This document shows, one piece after another, positions 46,113-59,430 of a stretch of 64,000 nt of DNA. The notes under the pieces were generated by a model. The model did not search any database. It worked only from the letters and a program-made list of their open reading frames with translations, and was not told the origin of the DNA. Source of the stretch: Rhea pennata (lineage: Eukaryota > Chordata > Aves > Rheiformes > Rheidae); assembly GCF_028389875.1 (NCBI RefSeq), contig NC_084665.1, positions 4,485,001 to 4,549,000 on the forward strand, given 5' to 3'. The translations under genes and the position numbers were made by a program. Each line of letters starts with the position of its first letter. The first letter of the stretch is position 1.

Positions 46113-49100
46113 AGAGTTTTCTGCCTTCTTTGATGCTGCTTTTTAAAATGAAGCACTGATAAGCCCCAGTGGTAAAAAAAAAAATATTATTTAAAATAGC
46201 TTCAGAGCTATCTGTTGCCCAAAATGGCTTTTAACTGTTGAAAGAACATCAGACATTTAAAAATGCATGATCTGCTCTCCGCACTGGCACACAGTGCCAG
46301 GAATATTCGTCAGCCTTATGTTTTTGGCTCATGTGTCACAGCGGATTATCTGACACTCCATGAACATCGACTGCTTCCTCCAGTTGCGGTACAAAACTTG
46401 TTCTCAGGCATGTCACTGGATGCTACAACGACCACGACGCAGACGCTGCGCTCACAGCCCGGCCACTGTATGTCCGCAGCCTCCGAGCAAAACCACCCCT
46501 TGCATCCGGAGAGCGCTTTCCCCTTCGGAAAGAAACAGCCAGCAGCAACTTTGATGAGTTTTCTCCAGCGATCGACTTTTGGTAACTCTCTAAAATATTC
46601 CAGGGCTCCAGATGCCGTCTCTCCAGTGGTGTCATTTGAGATCTGCGAGCCCCACACCCAGAGGAAGGCTTCGCTGCCCAGGCTGAGCGGGTGGGAAACC
46701 CCAAAGGCTCAGATGGGGTCAGTGGAGCTCCAGGCAACCGCTGCAGCTCGCTCCCACCACAAAGGGCAGAAAGAAAGCACGCAGCACCGTCAAAGCAAGA
46801 ACTGGATTTATTTGCAGGCTTGCATTGGCTAGCTAAGTGGGGGCAAGAAAGGGGAGTCTAGGATCCTCTTTGGGAAAAATTTCAGCTAGCTGGAAGCTTT
46901 GAACTCACAAGAAAAAGTCGTCTTAACCTTTATTTTTACTCCCTCCTGCTGATGTCAAAATCAGTCCTTCCAAAGATGCTTCTCTGATCTCTTCTTTCCC
47001 TCCTTCCTTCTGATTGTCCTTTACAGGCTCTTCTGGATGAAGACCTAAGGAGAGGAGGACATTCCTCCACCAAGCGTCTGCCTCTTGTATTGCTCCCTCT
47101 CCCTTTCCGTTCTCTGCCTGCCCTTGGCTCCTGCCCACTCATTGAGCCACCTATGGCTTGCTCTGGAGGCAGGCGATGCTCACATATTACTTGCATTTTT
47201 TCAATGAAATGTATTAACCAAAAAAAAAAAAAATCAGAAGGCAGTTGGACTACAATGGACATTTTTGTGGAACATGTTCATTTTGCTCTATTCCCATCTT
47301 CCCCTTCCATGTTTGCATGGGTCGAAAATCAAGAAGAAAGAACAAGCATCATTTTTTAAAATAAACATCTGAATTTTTTCCTGCCCCTTTTGGTCTTGAG
47401 GAAGAAAAAAAAAATCCTCCCGCAAACTTATTGAATATCAGAAACTCCAAATACGGAAAAAAGTCTATTGGAAAAACAAAAATCCTCCGCAAAAAGTAGT
47501 TGGCAGTTTTTCCTGCAGCTCTACTGCATTATCCTCTCTAAGGTCTGAACATCCCTACCATTTGGCAGGGTTTCTAATGGCAGGGAAATCCTCAAGCGCT
47601 CTTCGGCGCAGCGTTTCTCGGCTCCAAGCTCGTGCGCAGGAGGGATTCCCGGCAGGACCGACCCAGCCTCAGGCTCTCGTGGCCAATTCCCTGGAGGCTC
47701 CCGCCTCTCGCCCCGCTCCGCGTTTCGGTGGTGATGGTGAGGGATGCTTGGACACCCGCGCGTACGTCCCGGCGGAGACCCGTGCCCCGTCGCCCCGTCG
47801 GGTCCCGGGGGCCCTCGGCGCTCCTCGCGGCCGCCCGCGCTCCCGGAGGCTGCTCCGAATGGGGAAGCGTGCTGCCAGCCCTGCCCGCCGGCTCAGCTGC
47901 CCGCTCTCTCCGCTGCGGCGCCAAGCCCTGAGATACTTGATATTTTTATTAAAATTTCAGGCTCGACTTCACCCCCGCCCCCAATATGTTTCAATCTCTT
48001 GCGGTTTTGGATGCAAGCCTGAAAACATAACCCAGAGAGCCAGAAACGGGAAGGCAAATAAAGCAAACGCAACACTTTTATCGCGCAGCTCCGGCACGAC
48101 GCCGGGGACTGCGACGCCTGCGTTCAGGCTGCCTGCCTCGTCACCCGCCTCACATCCGCTTTACGCTGGACCTGTGTCGGCAGCAATGGCTTTCTGCCTG
48201 ACTTGGTGTACAGGGGACCAGACTCACGTCTAGTAAGTACAGAAAATACAAAATTATTCTGGCTTTCCACTGGCAAATCTGAGAACTGGATGTAGCCCGG
48301 AACTAAACCCGACAAAAAATCCCCAAAGTTCAGCTAACCTCTCTCCAGCACTACTCTCCCCTGATTTTGAGCAAAAGGAAAACAGAGTAAGAGTCCTCTC
48401 CAAAAAAGAAAAAGGAAAAAAAAATCCGCTGTGTGGTTTGTCCGTAAGCAGGAAATACTAGAAAGGGAACCTGCTCTCTAGACGTTTCTGGCATCTCCTT
48501 AAATTTGGATATTTCAGCCAGGGCACTGAACTGTTGCTCGTTATCCAGACAAAATCCCAATCTCTGCAATTTCCCTTATTGCTAGAAAACGCAGCTTTCT
48601 TCTTTCCTTCACTTCCCTCGAGCCAAAGTGTGGCTTGATTTTGCCAAAGCCAACCAAGGCTCACGGCCTGCCTCCCCGAGCATCCTATCTGGAAGTCTCC
48701 CGCACATAGGCCTGCTCCCAGCAAACACGCAGCGCCCAGGCTAACCAACAGATTACTCCAGTAAAAAAACGCCTTGAGGCGGTCTCCTAAGCCAGAAGCC
48801 ACCTAAAAACAGTGGCGTCTTCCTTGGGGCATTTCGCACTATTACTTGATTCGCCTTATCCCACCAAACATCTCTGCGTGCGCCTGCTGGCAGGAGCGGC
48901 GTGTACGCTTGCATGGAAGACAGGCTGACAGGCCATGCGGAAGGGACTTTATTTTTTTCCCTTGTGAATTGCTATCTTTGATCCATTTTTCGTACATTCC
49001 CCTGTGCAACTGCGCAAAGACAAATACGCACTGTAATATTTAGGAACACAGCCTGATAGTTACTATGGTTTCAAAGGAAACAGTAGAAGTGGATGCAAAA

Positions 49101-52100
49101 CTGGATGCGCTTCGCATTGGGTGGCTACGGTACAGCACAGGACATAAATTCGCTTCAAACTGACTCACTTCTTTCGATGAGGTAAGCGTTGACATTAGAC
49201 AATTTGGTGGGGAGCATTTATTTCTGCATTTATTAAAATGTCAGCAACGGCAGGAGTAACACCTCCTAGAAGGCTTGCAGGTGCTTGTCTTCAAAAATCC
49301 AACATTTGAAGGGGATAAAACGCACAAATTACATTTCAAATGATTCACCATTGGCTGGAAGAGAATAGACAAGTTCAGGTGCCTAATTAATGCAGGCAAT
49401 GCAAAATTAACACCACTCGAATCCACGGAACTGCCCAAATTCCTAAATTTTGGCATGTTCAAAAGGAGCTGCAGAGTCAAAGCGGAGGAGAAATATTTGC
49501 AAAGACGTAGACATGTGTTGCCTAAACAACATGCTTAATTTATCTAAAGGCTGTACTTTATATACGCTCAAATTCAAGTGAACGTTACCTCAGAAATGCA
49601 AAGTCCTCCAGTGAAGAGGGAGCGGATGAAAAATACATTGGTAAAAATGCATTCAGTATGTAAAAATAGCTCTGGAGAGGTCAGTGCTCCGAGCAGGCGA
49701 GGCAGCGCGAAATGCCCACGGACCGAGCACTGCGCCAGCGCGATAGCGGCAACCTCCGGCGTGTTCCCTCCCGTGAAGCATTCCAGGAGCCGGCTCGCGT
49801 CTAACCTTCCTTGGCCCTCCAAAGGACTCGGGAAGGCTGGAATGAGACGTCGGCTTGCTCACATCACACGGAAATATAAACTGAGGTCAAGAAAACCACA
49901 ACATCTGGAACGTGAGAAAAGGATTTACTGTTAAGGGCTTAATGAACTCTGAAAATAAAGTTCTCAACTTTGCTAATTTGTTTGGGCCTCAAAGAGGAAT
50001 AACATGCAAAGCTGGAAGAAAGCTTTACGGCTCTCCTGAAGAAACAGAAAAGCACCTCTGAGCTAAAATTAGAGAAGCGCAACGACAGTAGCGATGGTGG
50101 TGCTGTTCTTCAGCCGATGCTAGGAGAAAACGCTCAGGAGTTACCACTAGGGATTTAAGTCCCAAGTCGTGGGGGCAAAGGGGAGCGAGAGCTGCTGTGG
50201 TTCGGCAGCCCAGGGACAGAAAGCACTGCCGCGCCGGGGATGGGACTCGAGGGGGATTTGCAGACTTACGTGCGACACAGATGCCTGATGCCGTTTGCCC
50301 AGGACTGCAGGGGTGAAAGGACGCGTCTCCACCATCATTTTAGCTCGCATCGGCAACGCGCCGGCCCCAGCGCTTCGGTTCACGCTGCGGCCTGCTTTCA
50401 GAGCGTGCGAAGCGCCTGCTTCTCAGGTGAACCGAAAGCTGCGAGAGCCGCATTTAATGCACTCCAGGCATTAACGGGCATTCAGGCCAGGGGAAGCGCA
50501 TGAAAGCCGATCCAGGGGAAACCCCTCCGCACCGCATGCGTGGTGTGGATGCCGGGTCCTCAGCACCACCTGCTCTGCTCTGCAGCTTCGCTGCCTCGGC
50601 GCCCTACGTGCTAAGGCAATGTGCAGACCACCACGTGTTTCCTAGGCTATTTCTGCAGAGTGCCCCACACCTGCAGGCAGCGGGACTCGAAGCTGGCTTA
50701 GGACACAGGTACAGACCATTTCCAGGGCGGGTTTGCTCCAGGGAGGAGCATAACAACCATGAAATACCAAATGCAGTCGAGATCCTACAGCTCTCCCTGC
50801 AGGGTGGTGAGTATTTTCATCCTGCTGCAACAGACCGGGAAAGCAACCCCTTGGCTCCAAAGCAGCTGCAGACCTGTCCCCCAGGTCCCTTTGCTCCCAG
50901 CACAAATCGGGCATGGTTCCATCGGGTCTAACTGGAAAGGGACCAGACACAAGAAGAGAATTAGGTCCCTAAGATCAGGATCTAATTATCTAATTAGGAT
51001 TGCCACCTACTTCCCCCCTTTCAACGAGGGGCCATCTACTGCCTGATAATCGAAGCTGCAATAATTTCCGTGGCCAGGCCAGGAGGTCAGTGGAATGAGA
51101 GCGCACTGAACAGCCACTGTGTGACTCCCCCGCCATGCTCCTTCGTCACGATTCTGGCAGTATTTCATAACCCTGTTTTACCCTCAGCCGTCAACACAGA
51201 AGCCTGTACATGAGGTTCATTCACCACCCAGACCTGCAGGTTGCAAATTTTCTTATTTGCTTGTAAAAATGGGGTTTGATACATGAGACAGCGGCGCCCT
51301 AATCCTGTCCTCATGTGTGAGATCGTCGTCTTCCTACACGCGGCAAGTCCCTGTGAATCCTGGCTACTTCTGCTGGGCAGCAAGTCGTGGGACACAGGCC
51401 TGAGTAAGGAGAGAAAGAGCGTCTGCAGATTTTCACTAAAATTGCGTTCTGCAGACTGCAGTTAGCAACAGTGGGAGGTGAGTTTTGAAGTCGTTTTCTT
51501 CAGGAAACAGGCAGCTTCTCCCCTGCGTTTCTGCACCTCTGCGCTGCCGAGGTCAGCTTGCATAGGGCTGCCTCGGCCCGTCAAGAGCTTCGCCTCAAGA
51601 GCAAAGCGTTTTCCTGGTCCGTGCCGGCACGTGCGCTCAGCTCCTGAAGACACCGGGGCAGAGAGCTCCGTCTGCCCTCAGAAAAATCACAGCGAGCCCT
51701 GGCTTCCTGCAGCCAGAGGACACTTAATTCGCCACACTGCCACCGTGCTTCTGTCCTTCAAGCGCACTAGATGACAGTCACTTACAGAAATCCCACTGCG
51801 GCATTTCAGCCCTTTCCTACGTGGGGAAAACTAAGATTGCCCTGCATGTGCACTGTTTTGAGCTTCCTCGCTGTACGGAAGTACCTAACAAAACAAACGC
51901 ACTAAAAAAAAGCTATCACAGCTCTGCGGTCTTCGAGACGGCTGTTGGAGACCCTGGTCTGGGGTGCAGGTGTCCACACCGCACGAGAGCCCACTCGCAC
52001 CTGCGGGCAGCCCCCGCGCCCGCCGCCGTCGCTCCCGCAGGCAGGCGGGCGCCCGGCTGCTAACGGCACCACGCGTCTCCGCCTCTCGCTTCACGCAACA

Positions 52101-52599
52101 TTTGGGGGGCATCAAAGCCAGATTTGGCTTGGAGCGGTCCAGGGGCTTCCTATAACGCTAGGCATAGAGGCAAGCCTTCACCCCCGTCGTAATTATTAGC
52201 TGTAAAATAATCATTTCTCCCAGCAAGAACTTCAGTTCTTCATGTTAACAGTATACTCACATCTGTTTGCAGTAAATATTTCAAAGTGACTTTGGGGAGG
52301 AAGGAAAAAAGGACCAACCTAGCTTGAGTTTAATGCAACTATTTCCAAGCGTATTGGAAATACGCTCGTAAAATATCATTTGGGGAAGATTAATCGAAGC
52401 GCTGATTAAAATGCAGTATTTGTTCCCACTGCCAGGAAGGCTACTCGGTGCAGGGAAACCTCCCCGCGCACCGCTCCCGCCGGCCGGATCCCGGCGGTGA
52501 CGGGATTGCCCCCGAGCGCGAGCAGCTCCCCGCCCCACGCGCTCTTCTCCTCCCCGCTTAGAAAAATGGCAAAAATTGACCATTAGCTAGGGATTAGCT
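46113..52599. other. Intergenic sequence with GC-rich islets
   Basis: GC-rich islets lie at 47600-47930, 51990-52060 and 52440-52550. No convincing exon chain or RNA gene is present. Frames of 100-220 codons in the islets have biased composition and no recognisable domain. Confidence 0.65.
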
Positions 52600-53560
52600 C
52601 ATACATTAAATAACGTTGTAAAATATTTTTATGGTGCTACTTCTAGCAGCTTTAAAGATTCAGGACGTCCAAAGCTCAGGATAAAAGATATCTACATATG
52701 TATTTTTTGGAAGCAGTAACATATCTTTAGACAATGCAAAACAGTGACGTGTCGACATTTACAGTGCAATAATTCTTATCTACTAAATATCATAAACATA
52801 ATTACCTCATAATAATTACCTAATCCTTATTATTTTGCTTTTAGAATATTTATTCAGGCTAGGGTTACTAAAATTTCAAATAATACAGGGCCTGCTGTCA
52901 TGGCTTTTTATCCAAATGAATCGTAGTCTCTTGTAAACAGTCCTGTGATCTGATTTCCATTGGGACAGGAGTTGTAAAAGGCCAGGGATTTGCAATGGAT
53001 TTACACGTATACTGTTTCAGTTAAGTTACCAAGGTCGACTTAACAGCCCTTTTCCTCAGAGTCTTAAATACATTTGCCACCCAGCCTCTTTATACCACAT
53101 TCAAGGAAATGGGTGGTGTGATTGTAAAGGGTGCTTGAACTCCAGTGGAAACTCCAATTTACATTCTTTTTACCAGCGCTGTGATTTTTTTTTTTTAAAC
53201 GAGCTTTGTTGAGTCATTAGAAAACCAATTCTCGCTAATATGTAGGGCACATGGGCAAGACACAGGCTTCTTTGAGTTTTGAAAAGGTCATTCAGCTTTC
53301 ACGACTTCAGAAAGCAATAGAGAGTAACACTTGCCACTAAATTGTATCACAGATACTAGCATAGTCCTCTGAAGTCCAAGTTTTGTTCCTGGAAAAATAT
53401 ATCAGATTACTGACCCACGATAACGGACAGCTCTTTTCAAGAGCAAAGTTACTGCAGACGAAACACAAAACAAACAAACATTAACGCCTTTCGATTACTT
53501 GCTATGTTTTCAGTAGAGCTCAACTAGTCTGACTTGCGGTGATTGTGCAGAAATGTACTG
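52600..53560. promoter_or_regulatory. Candidate AT-rich regulatory region
   Basis: About 960 bp of repeat-free, AT-rich, CpG-poor sequence with repeated taattacct-type homeodomain words near 52800-52830. It is flanked by GC-rich islets. A possible conserved noncoding element; this rests on composition only. Confidence 0.25.
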
Positions 53561-54419
53561 ATAATAAAAGTAAATGAAATTCATAGTTAATTCACAGGTC
53601 TAAATGACTGGTTTGATTGTCTTGCTCACTTGGCAAACAATTTCTTTTCCAAATGTTACCTCAGCCACAGATATAATTTCTCTAACACTGCAGAAAGAAT
53701 CAGATTAAAATATGATACAGAAGCAGCACTTACCTTGGACTGATTAATATGCTTAAGCTGTTACCATGCCACCATGCTTAAAAGCATAAAGATATGCTTT
53801 TCTACACTAGTCTATATATATTGATACCTCCTGTGTGCCAGGAAAACCTCTTTGATTAGTCACACTAAACCACTGCTTAAGTGGTATGAATTTCTCAGGC
53901 CTGCACTTTCCATAATCAAGTAATAAATTCTGGGACTAATCATAAGCACTGCTCTCTTCTCTCCGTGATGTGCAAGGAGATTCATCAGGAGTTTCTTTGG
54001 CCACAGTAAAAATAAACCACCCAAGTAACCACGAACGCCTGCTGCAAGTCAAAGCAAGGTCCGGCCCGCGGCGCGGACGCCAGACCAGCCCGAACCTCGC
54101 CGCGAGCGCTGCACCGGGCTTTTCCACGGCCGCTCGCGTCGCGGCTGCTGCTCAGCTCTACCCCCTTTCGAGGGGGAAGCCCGGGCAGCGGGTAAAACAG
54201 AGCGCTGCGGCAACATGCGGGGTCGGCGCTTGCTTCTCCCGGCTCCACAGAGCGCCAGGGCCGGCTTCCCGCTCTCGGGGACGCCGCTCCGAGCGGGAGC
54301 AGCCGGCTCGGAGCAAGTGTGACGTCTGAGCCGGGCTTTTGAAGTCGCCCCGGCTGTACGAAACCGCGGCGCGCTCTTCGGCCCTCGGCCGCCCTCAATG
54401 ACAACATTCTTTAGAACTG
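53561..54419. other. Intergenic sequence ending in a CpG block
   Basis: AT-rich to 54000, then a CpG-rich block at 54055-54400. Nothing is recognised as a gene. Confidence 0.65.
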
Positions 54420-54840
54420 CGCATGAAATTCAATCTAATTCTTTTGTGCTCATGTTACCCTACTCTTGGCTTAAACGTCGCGTTTTTAAGCCAAAATGCA
54501 AAGTTAATCTATCATAATGCCCCTCCAGGTGAGATTTATTATAGATCACTTTCTAAAAGCGGCGCGCTCTGCGTGCATGTGCATACCATATTCATCTTAT
54601 TATTATCCAGTCGAAAAATTCCCAGTGTGTGCAACGCCTCGGATATAATAGCGGGCATGCCAACAGAATATGACACTTATGCTAATCTGCACCCCGCTGT
54701 GCAAAAACATACACAAGGATTCCATTACCGCATTCATTAGGCTGCAGTGCACTTCATCTTGAATAGGGATTATGGACTAGAATGGAGTGAAAACAGTTGA
54801 TTGAATCCACTTAGCCAAATCTCTATGACATTAGCCAAAT
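54420..54840. promoter_or_regulatory. Candidate regulatory element between two CpG blocks
   Basis: AT-rich, repeat-free sequence with homeodomain cores (ttaatctatcataat, ttattatag) and a ttgattgaa word near 54800. It sits between CpG-rich blocks at 54055-54400 and 54850-55100. The layout suggests an enhancer; conservation was not tested. Confidence 0.3.
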
Positions 54841-57800
54841 ATTTCGCCAGGAGGAAGAGCGGGAGCCGAGCCCCCTCGCCGCGGGACGCACTGCCTCCTC
54901 CCCACCTTTCATTTCCCCTGCCCTTTTCGAGCCGGGAGCGCTGAGTTTCGGAAGGGCCGAGGGCGCGATGAGGCTCGGCGCCGATACGGGCCTCGGAGCA
55001 GGCGAAGCGGCGCCCGAGCGCCAAGCAAAGCGCCACGGGGCGCCGGGGGCTTCTCACCCGCGCGCCCGCTCCCGCTCGTTCTGCACAGGCTCTCCGAAGC
55101 ACGCTATCAAATTCTCCAGGCACCTGTCGAGAAGCCTCTTTTGGCCCGGATGAAGACGATTCCTAAGCCAACGCTACACGCAACGAGAGCTGCCCGGGAC
55201 AGCGTTACGCCGTTTAAACGGTAACTGGAGTCAGATGAAAAGAAGACGTCGTCCAGCTCCGCACCTGAGCTTCCGCGGCGCGCTCCGGGCGCCTGCTCAG
55301 CTCTCGGTCCTGCAAGCCTCCGCTGCTGCCTGCCTTTCTTGGCGGAAAGCTGGACCTGAACTATGCAAAATATTGTCAGAAATAATAAAGAATGAAATGC
55401 AAGTTACCACTCCAGAAATGTTTGGGAATTTGGTTGTGCCCAGAAGAAAAAAGAGAAAAGAAAAGAAAGGAATGAAGCCTCTCCCATGCGCAAGGCTCAG
55501 AAGATCGTAATAAAAACCTTCTGCGCTTAACATCTCGTTGTTGCTGGCACTCTCGCGTTTGCACACTTCCTCTCAACGCGGCAGCTAAGCAGGAAGTTCC
55601 TGGTAGCAGCGGCCTCCTGTAACTGAAGAACCGTTGAAGCTCACGGCAGAAACGCTTTACTGCGCTCCTTTTCAGCTGAAAAGCTAAAGAAAAGGGAAAG
55701 AATAGAAAAACAGAGAAGGCCTTTTCGAGCCACCACCTTTCTTCCCTCACACGCGTCTGACCGACTGCAGAGTGCGTCCGGAGGGGCGACCGGCCCCGGT
55801 GGTCCCTGCTCCGGGGGTTTGGGCTCTTCGCCGCGGGGAAGGCGAATCTGGCTCCAGCGAGCGCCAGCGCCCGTGGGAGGGCACGCGAGAGGCGACGGGC
55901 CGAGGCAGCGGCCGGAGGGACCGGCAGAGCGCGCCGTCGCAGGCGCCCCCCTTCGCGCCTTCTCCTGACGGATGGTTGTGAAGAAGCCAAGAAGGAACAT
56001 GGATACAGTCACAAGCAGCAGAAGCCAAAGATGGCCCGAGCTGACACGAAGGTTGGGCCACAGGAGGACTTGATAGCAAAAGTCATCCGAAGGGAAGGGT
56101 GGTGGGAGGTCAAGACTAGATGGGACTTGGATGAGGGCAAGGAGGGAAGGACCAAACTAGTGGTGGTGGTGGGTGAAAGACTGAACTGATTTAGCTTGGG
56201 GAAAAAAAAGAATTTTGGGGCAGAAAGCAGGAACAAAGACACCTAGAGTAAAATCCAGAAGTACATTACTCAATGTGCTTGGGAGACCGGGTAACTGATT
56301 AGCACAGAGACATGGGGTACTGGCTGCAGGACTTCAGGAAGAAAACCATGTATCATGGGCTGAGCTTACTACTGTTATTACATTTCTGGTTTTAAAAATA
56401 TATATCTCACTCATGGAATTTCTGAACCCATACAGTAAGCAATACCGTCAGCACACATGGCACTGGGGCAGCCTACTTCATAAATCACCTCTAGCAGTCT
56501 GCACTTGGCATTAACATGTGTAGGCTAAATCTGTTTTGCTGGCATTACTTCCTAGTTTTTCAAAATCTTTTCCAAAAAGAAAGAACTGGGTTTCTGGACA
56601 CAGGCAGGTATTTACTCTGGAAGACGATGAGTGCTATCTGAAAGGACGATTTCAGTGAAAACTGAAGTAGGTCAGTATTTTATAGTGTCAGGCCTTTTGA
56701 CTGTAGACCTGGTCTTCCTGGAGAAAGTTTTATTGCTAACTTCAGAGGGAATAGGTCTGAGGCCTGTATAAAATATCCCGGAGAAGAAGAATGAGTACTC
56801 TATAAACTCCTGAAGGAAATGCGACTCCCAGAAATGGCACGAGGAATAAAGAACTTTTACTAAACATATAAAACAGTTAATTTACTAGAGAGAAGGAACA
56901 AACTCTGGGGATGATTTAAAAAAAAATTTAGCTGAGGTCCAGCGTCTATTTTTCAACTTTGAAAGATAAGTGGAAGCATCAAACAGGTTGAACGAGGCAC
57001 TGTTTCCTTGCTACAGGAACATGGCCCTTTGCACCGAGATTGTAATACAATCCATCCTCTCTGGGACTGCAAATGCTACAGTGCAAAACTGTGTTTGAAA
57101 ACCTCTTTTATCATTCGTCGTCTCCAGACTGAAATCATTTTTGACAACCTCTGCAGAAAACAAGCAGCTTTCTGGCTACTGGCGAGCCGATTAAAGGGAG
57201 GAAACACATGTTCACTGTCAGACAGAGCCCCTGGAGAAAGCATTGACAACCTTTTAACCTCCTTTCCCAGTGAAAGTGCCCAAATGTTTCTCTGGAACAA
57301 AACCCCAGCATTGTTTTAAGCATCTTTTCATTTAAAGCACTGTATTTTTCAATATACGTTAAAGTCAAAGGAATTCCATTTTAACATGAAATGTTTCAAA
57401 ATCAGTTCAATTCCCATGCAAATGGCCACACAAATGATTATTAATGGGGAATATCTTTTTAGGAACCAACTTTTTTTTCTTGTCTTTCTTCTTCTTCTTC
57501 TTCTTTTTTTTTCCTGTCTGACCACAGTTTAAATACCAACACATTGAAAAGTTCACTAACCTCTACAGTGATTTCTCAAAACAAGCCAAAAAGCCACAGG
57601 AGTGAAATTTTCTGAACAGTAGGAAGGCTGACTAGCAGACATTATTAGCACTTTGAGCATTCAAATCTGGCCATGGAAACTTTTGGAGCTACAAGATGCT
57701 GAGGCAGGAAGCACCACACATTATTGATGGATTTGTTATCAAGGGAACTGGTTTCCACTGTATTTAATCATCAGCAATAGGGAAAAATAAATTTTCAGAA

Positions 57801-58669
57801 GTAAAACAAGGATTTTTTTTTTTTAAAGAAAAGGCTTTCAGAGCAATTGGCCTGGCTTTCTTTGTAGTTATAAACGTCCACTCAGAGGTTGTTTAACATT
57901 TAACCTTGCTATTTTTACCTTAATATCAGCAGCTGGAATAGTTCTGTCTGTTTTGATAAAATGAGACTTTTTTTCCATGTTCCATATTTGCTTTTACAGC
58001 TGAAAGGAACTGTTCCAGCTGAAGTAGGTAACTATAAAACTGCAGTTTGGTCTGAGCCACCTGGGAGAGGAGTAGATTATTTGATTAAATGTTCCTGTAA
58101 GTAACTGCACCGGGCACTGTCCAATAACGCATAATATTTGCTAACGAAAGATAAAAGGCTGCATGCTCTGCAGGCACAAAGCTCCTCGTGGACTCCGGAT
58201 TCCTTTTCCAAAGGCCTCGCTCTAGCTGCGCTCAAGAGCCCTGTGACACGTTAACTTGTCCGGGTTTTCACGCGGATCGCAACTTGGCCAACGCTGGTGC
58301 AGGGGGGAAACTCTCGGAGCTGAAACCTGGCTTCTCCAATGTCGGCCCCAAAGTACTTGCTCCCTTTCGGCTTTTTATTTCGTTTTTCTGCTTTCGAAAA
58401 TAGCCGCGCTTCGACAGCTGAGTTCAAAACACAGCTACAACCAGCAACGCTTCGACAGCAACTTCATCCGTTGTCTTTGGGCACAGCAGCTGTTCATGGT
58501 CTCGGCAGATTTCTGCAATGCTCTTCCTCACATATCCAGCATTTTAAGTTGACTGGCTGGGACAAGAAGTCTCCTGTTACATTATTTCTCCAGGTCCCCG
58601 ATGGGCTGAACCTGTCCTAGGTAGCCAGCGCAGGCGGAGGCACCCTCAGCTTTGTAGCAGGGTGTTGCA
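54841..58669. other. Intergenic sequence
   Basis: CpG blocks lie at 54850-55100 and 55750-55960, a purine-rich stretch at 56060-56230, and a CTT microsatellite near 57487-57505. AT-rich sequence follows. No gene is recognised. Confidence 0.65.
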
Positions 58670-58735
58670 TGTGGCTGGAAGTCAGTGGGACTCCCACTTC
58701 CGAGGCCTTTAAATGCCTTTGGAAAAAAACCCACC
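58670..58735. repeat. Ancient repeat fragment (family uncertain)
   Basis: gaagtcagtgggactcccac followed by ttaaatgcctttggaaaaaa resembles the common sauropsid repeat with gaagtcaatgggagttaggc and gcctttgaaaatct. Short and diverged. Confidence 0.4.
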
Positions 58736-59299
58736 CATGGAGGGAAAGTGGGTTTTCACTGAGCACCTCGAATCAGTTGGGAAAGCCAAACAATCACCGC
58801 TTTCTTCTAACGCACTCGTGTCTTAGCCTGGCAGGCGTTCCTACCTAACGTAACTCCTAGAACTGCCGGAAACAATCTCACTCTTGTTTTAAGCAACGCA
58901 ACTGCTTTAAAGGAAGAAATTTCCCTGAGAATGGAGTTATAAGAGCAGAAGCAGCAGTTTCTCAATGTTTCTCCTTTCCACATGGTGTCTACTGCGCGGC
59001 TTTGACCATGCTCCCATATCCAAGAGTTTCACAACAGGAACTGGACATTTGAAAAGTTGCATTTTTCACCTTCTTCTGAAATCCAAAAGGAGACCCCTCC
59101 CCTCTTCTGAACTGCAGAATAAGCACATCATCTTCCGTACTCAAACTTTTGAGATCCTTCAGAGTAAAACCCAGGAGGATTTGCAAAAATGCCAAGAAAC
59201 AATTCCGAGTAAATTCGGTCAGCAATACTATAAAACAATAAATAGTAATAACTTGAAATTTTTAGCTAAAGATCATGACATCCTTCCTAAACAAAGTCA
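58736..59299. other. Intergenic unique sequence
   Basis: Nothing recognised. The open frame at 58965-59570 overlaps the following SINE relic and has no domain. Confidence 0.6.
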
Positions 59300-59430
59300 A
59301 TATCGTTATGCCAGTTTTACATATTGGGAAACAGGGAGCCGGCAGATGAAGAAGATGAAGAAGCCTGAGAAGGGCCAGTCGGTAGCAGAGCTGGAAATGG
59401 ATCCCAGGCCCTCCTATTCCCACGCTGCAC
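59300..59430 (-). repeat. MIR-like SINE relic (antisense)
   Basis: gttatgccagttttacatat, tgggaaacaggg, then gggccagtcggtagcagagc, tggaaatggatcccaggccc and tcctattccca follow the reversed MIR order (tatccccattttacagat, ggaaactgagg, ttgcccaaggtcac, gcagagctggga, acccaggtct). Diverged. Confidence 0.65.

Noticed and set aside
47562..48233. 223-codon plus-strand frame
   Set aside because: The composition is that of a GC-rich islet; there is no domain, no splice context and no start-site features.
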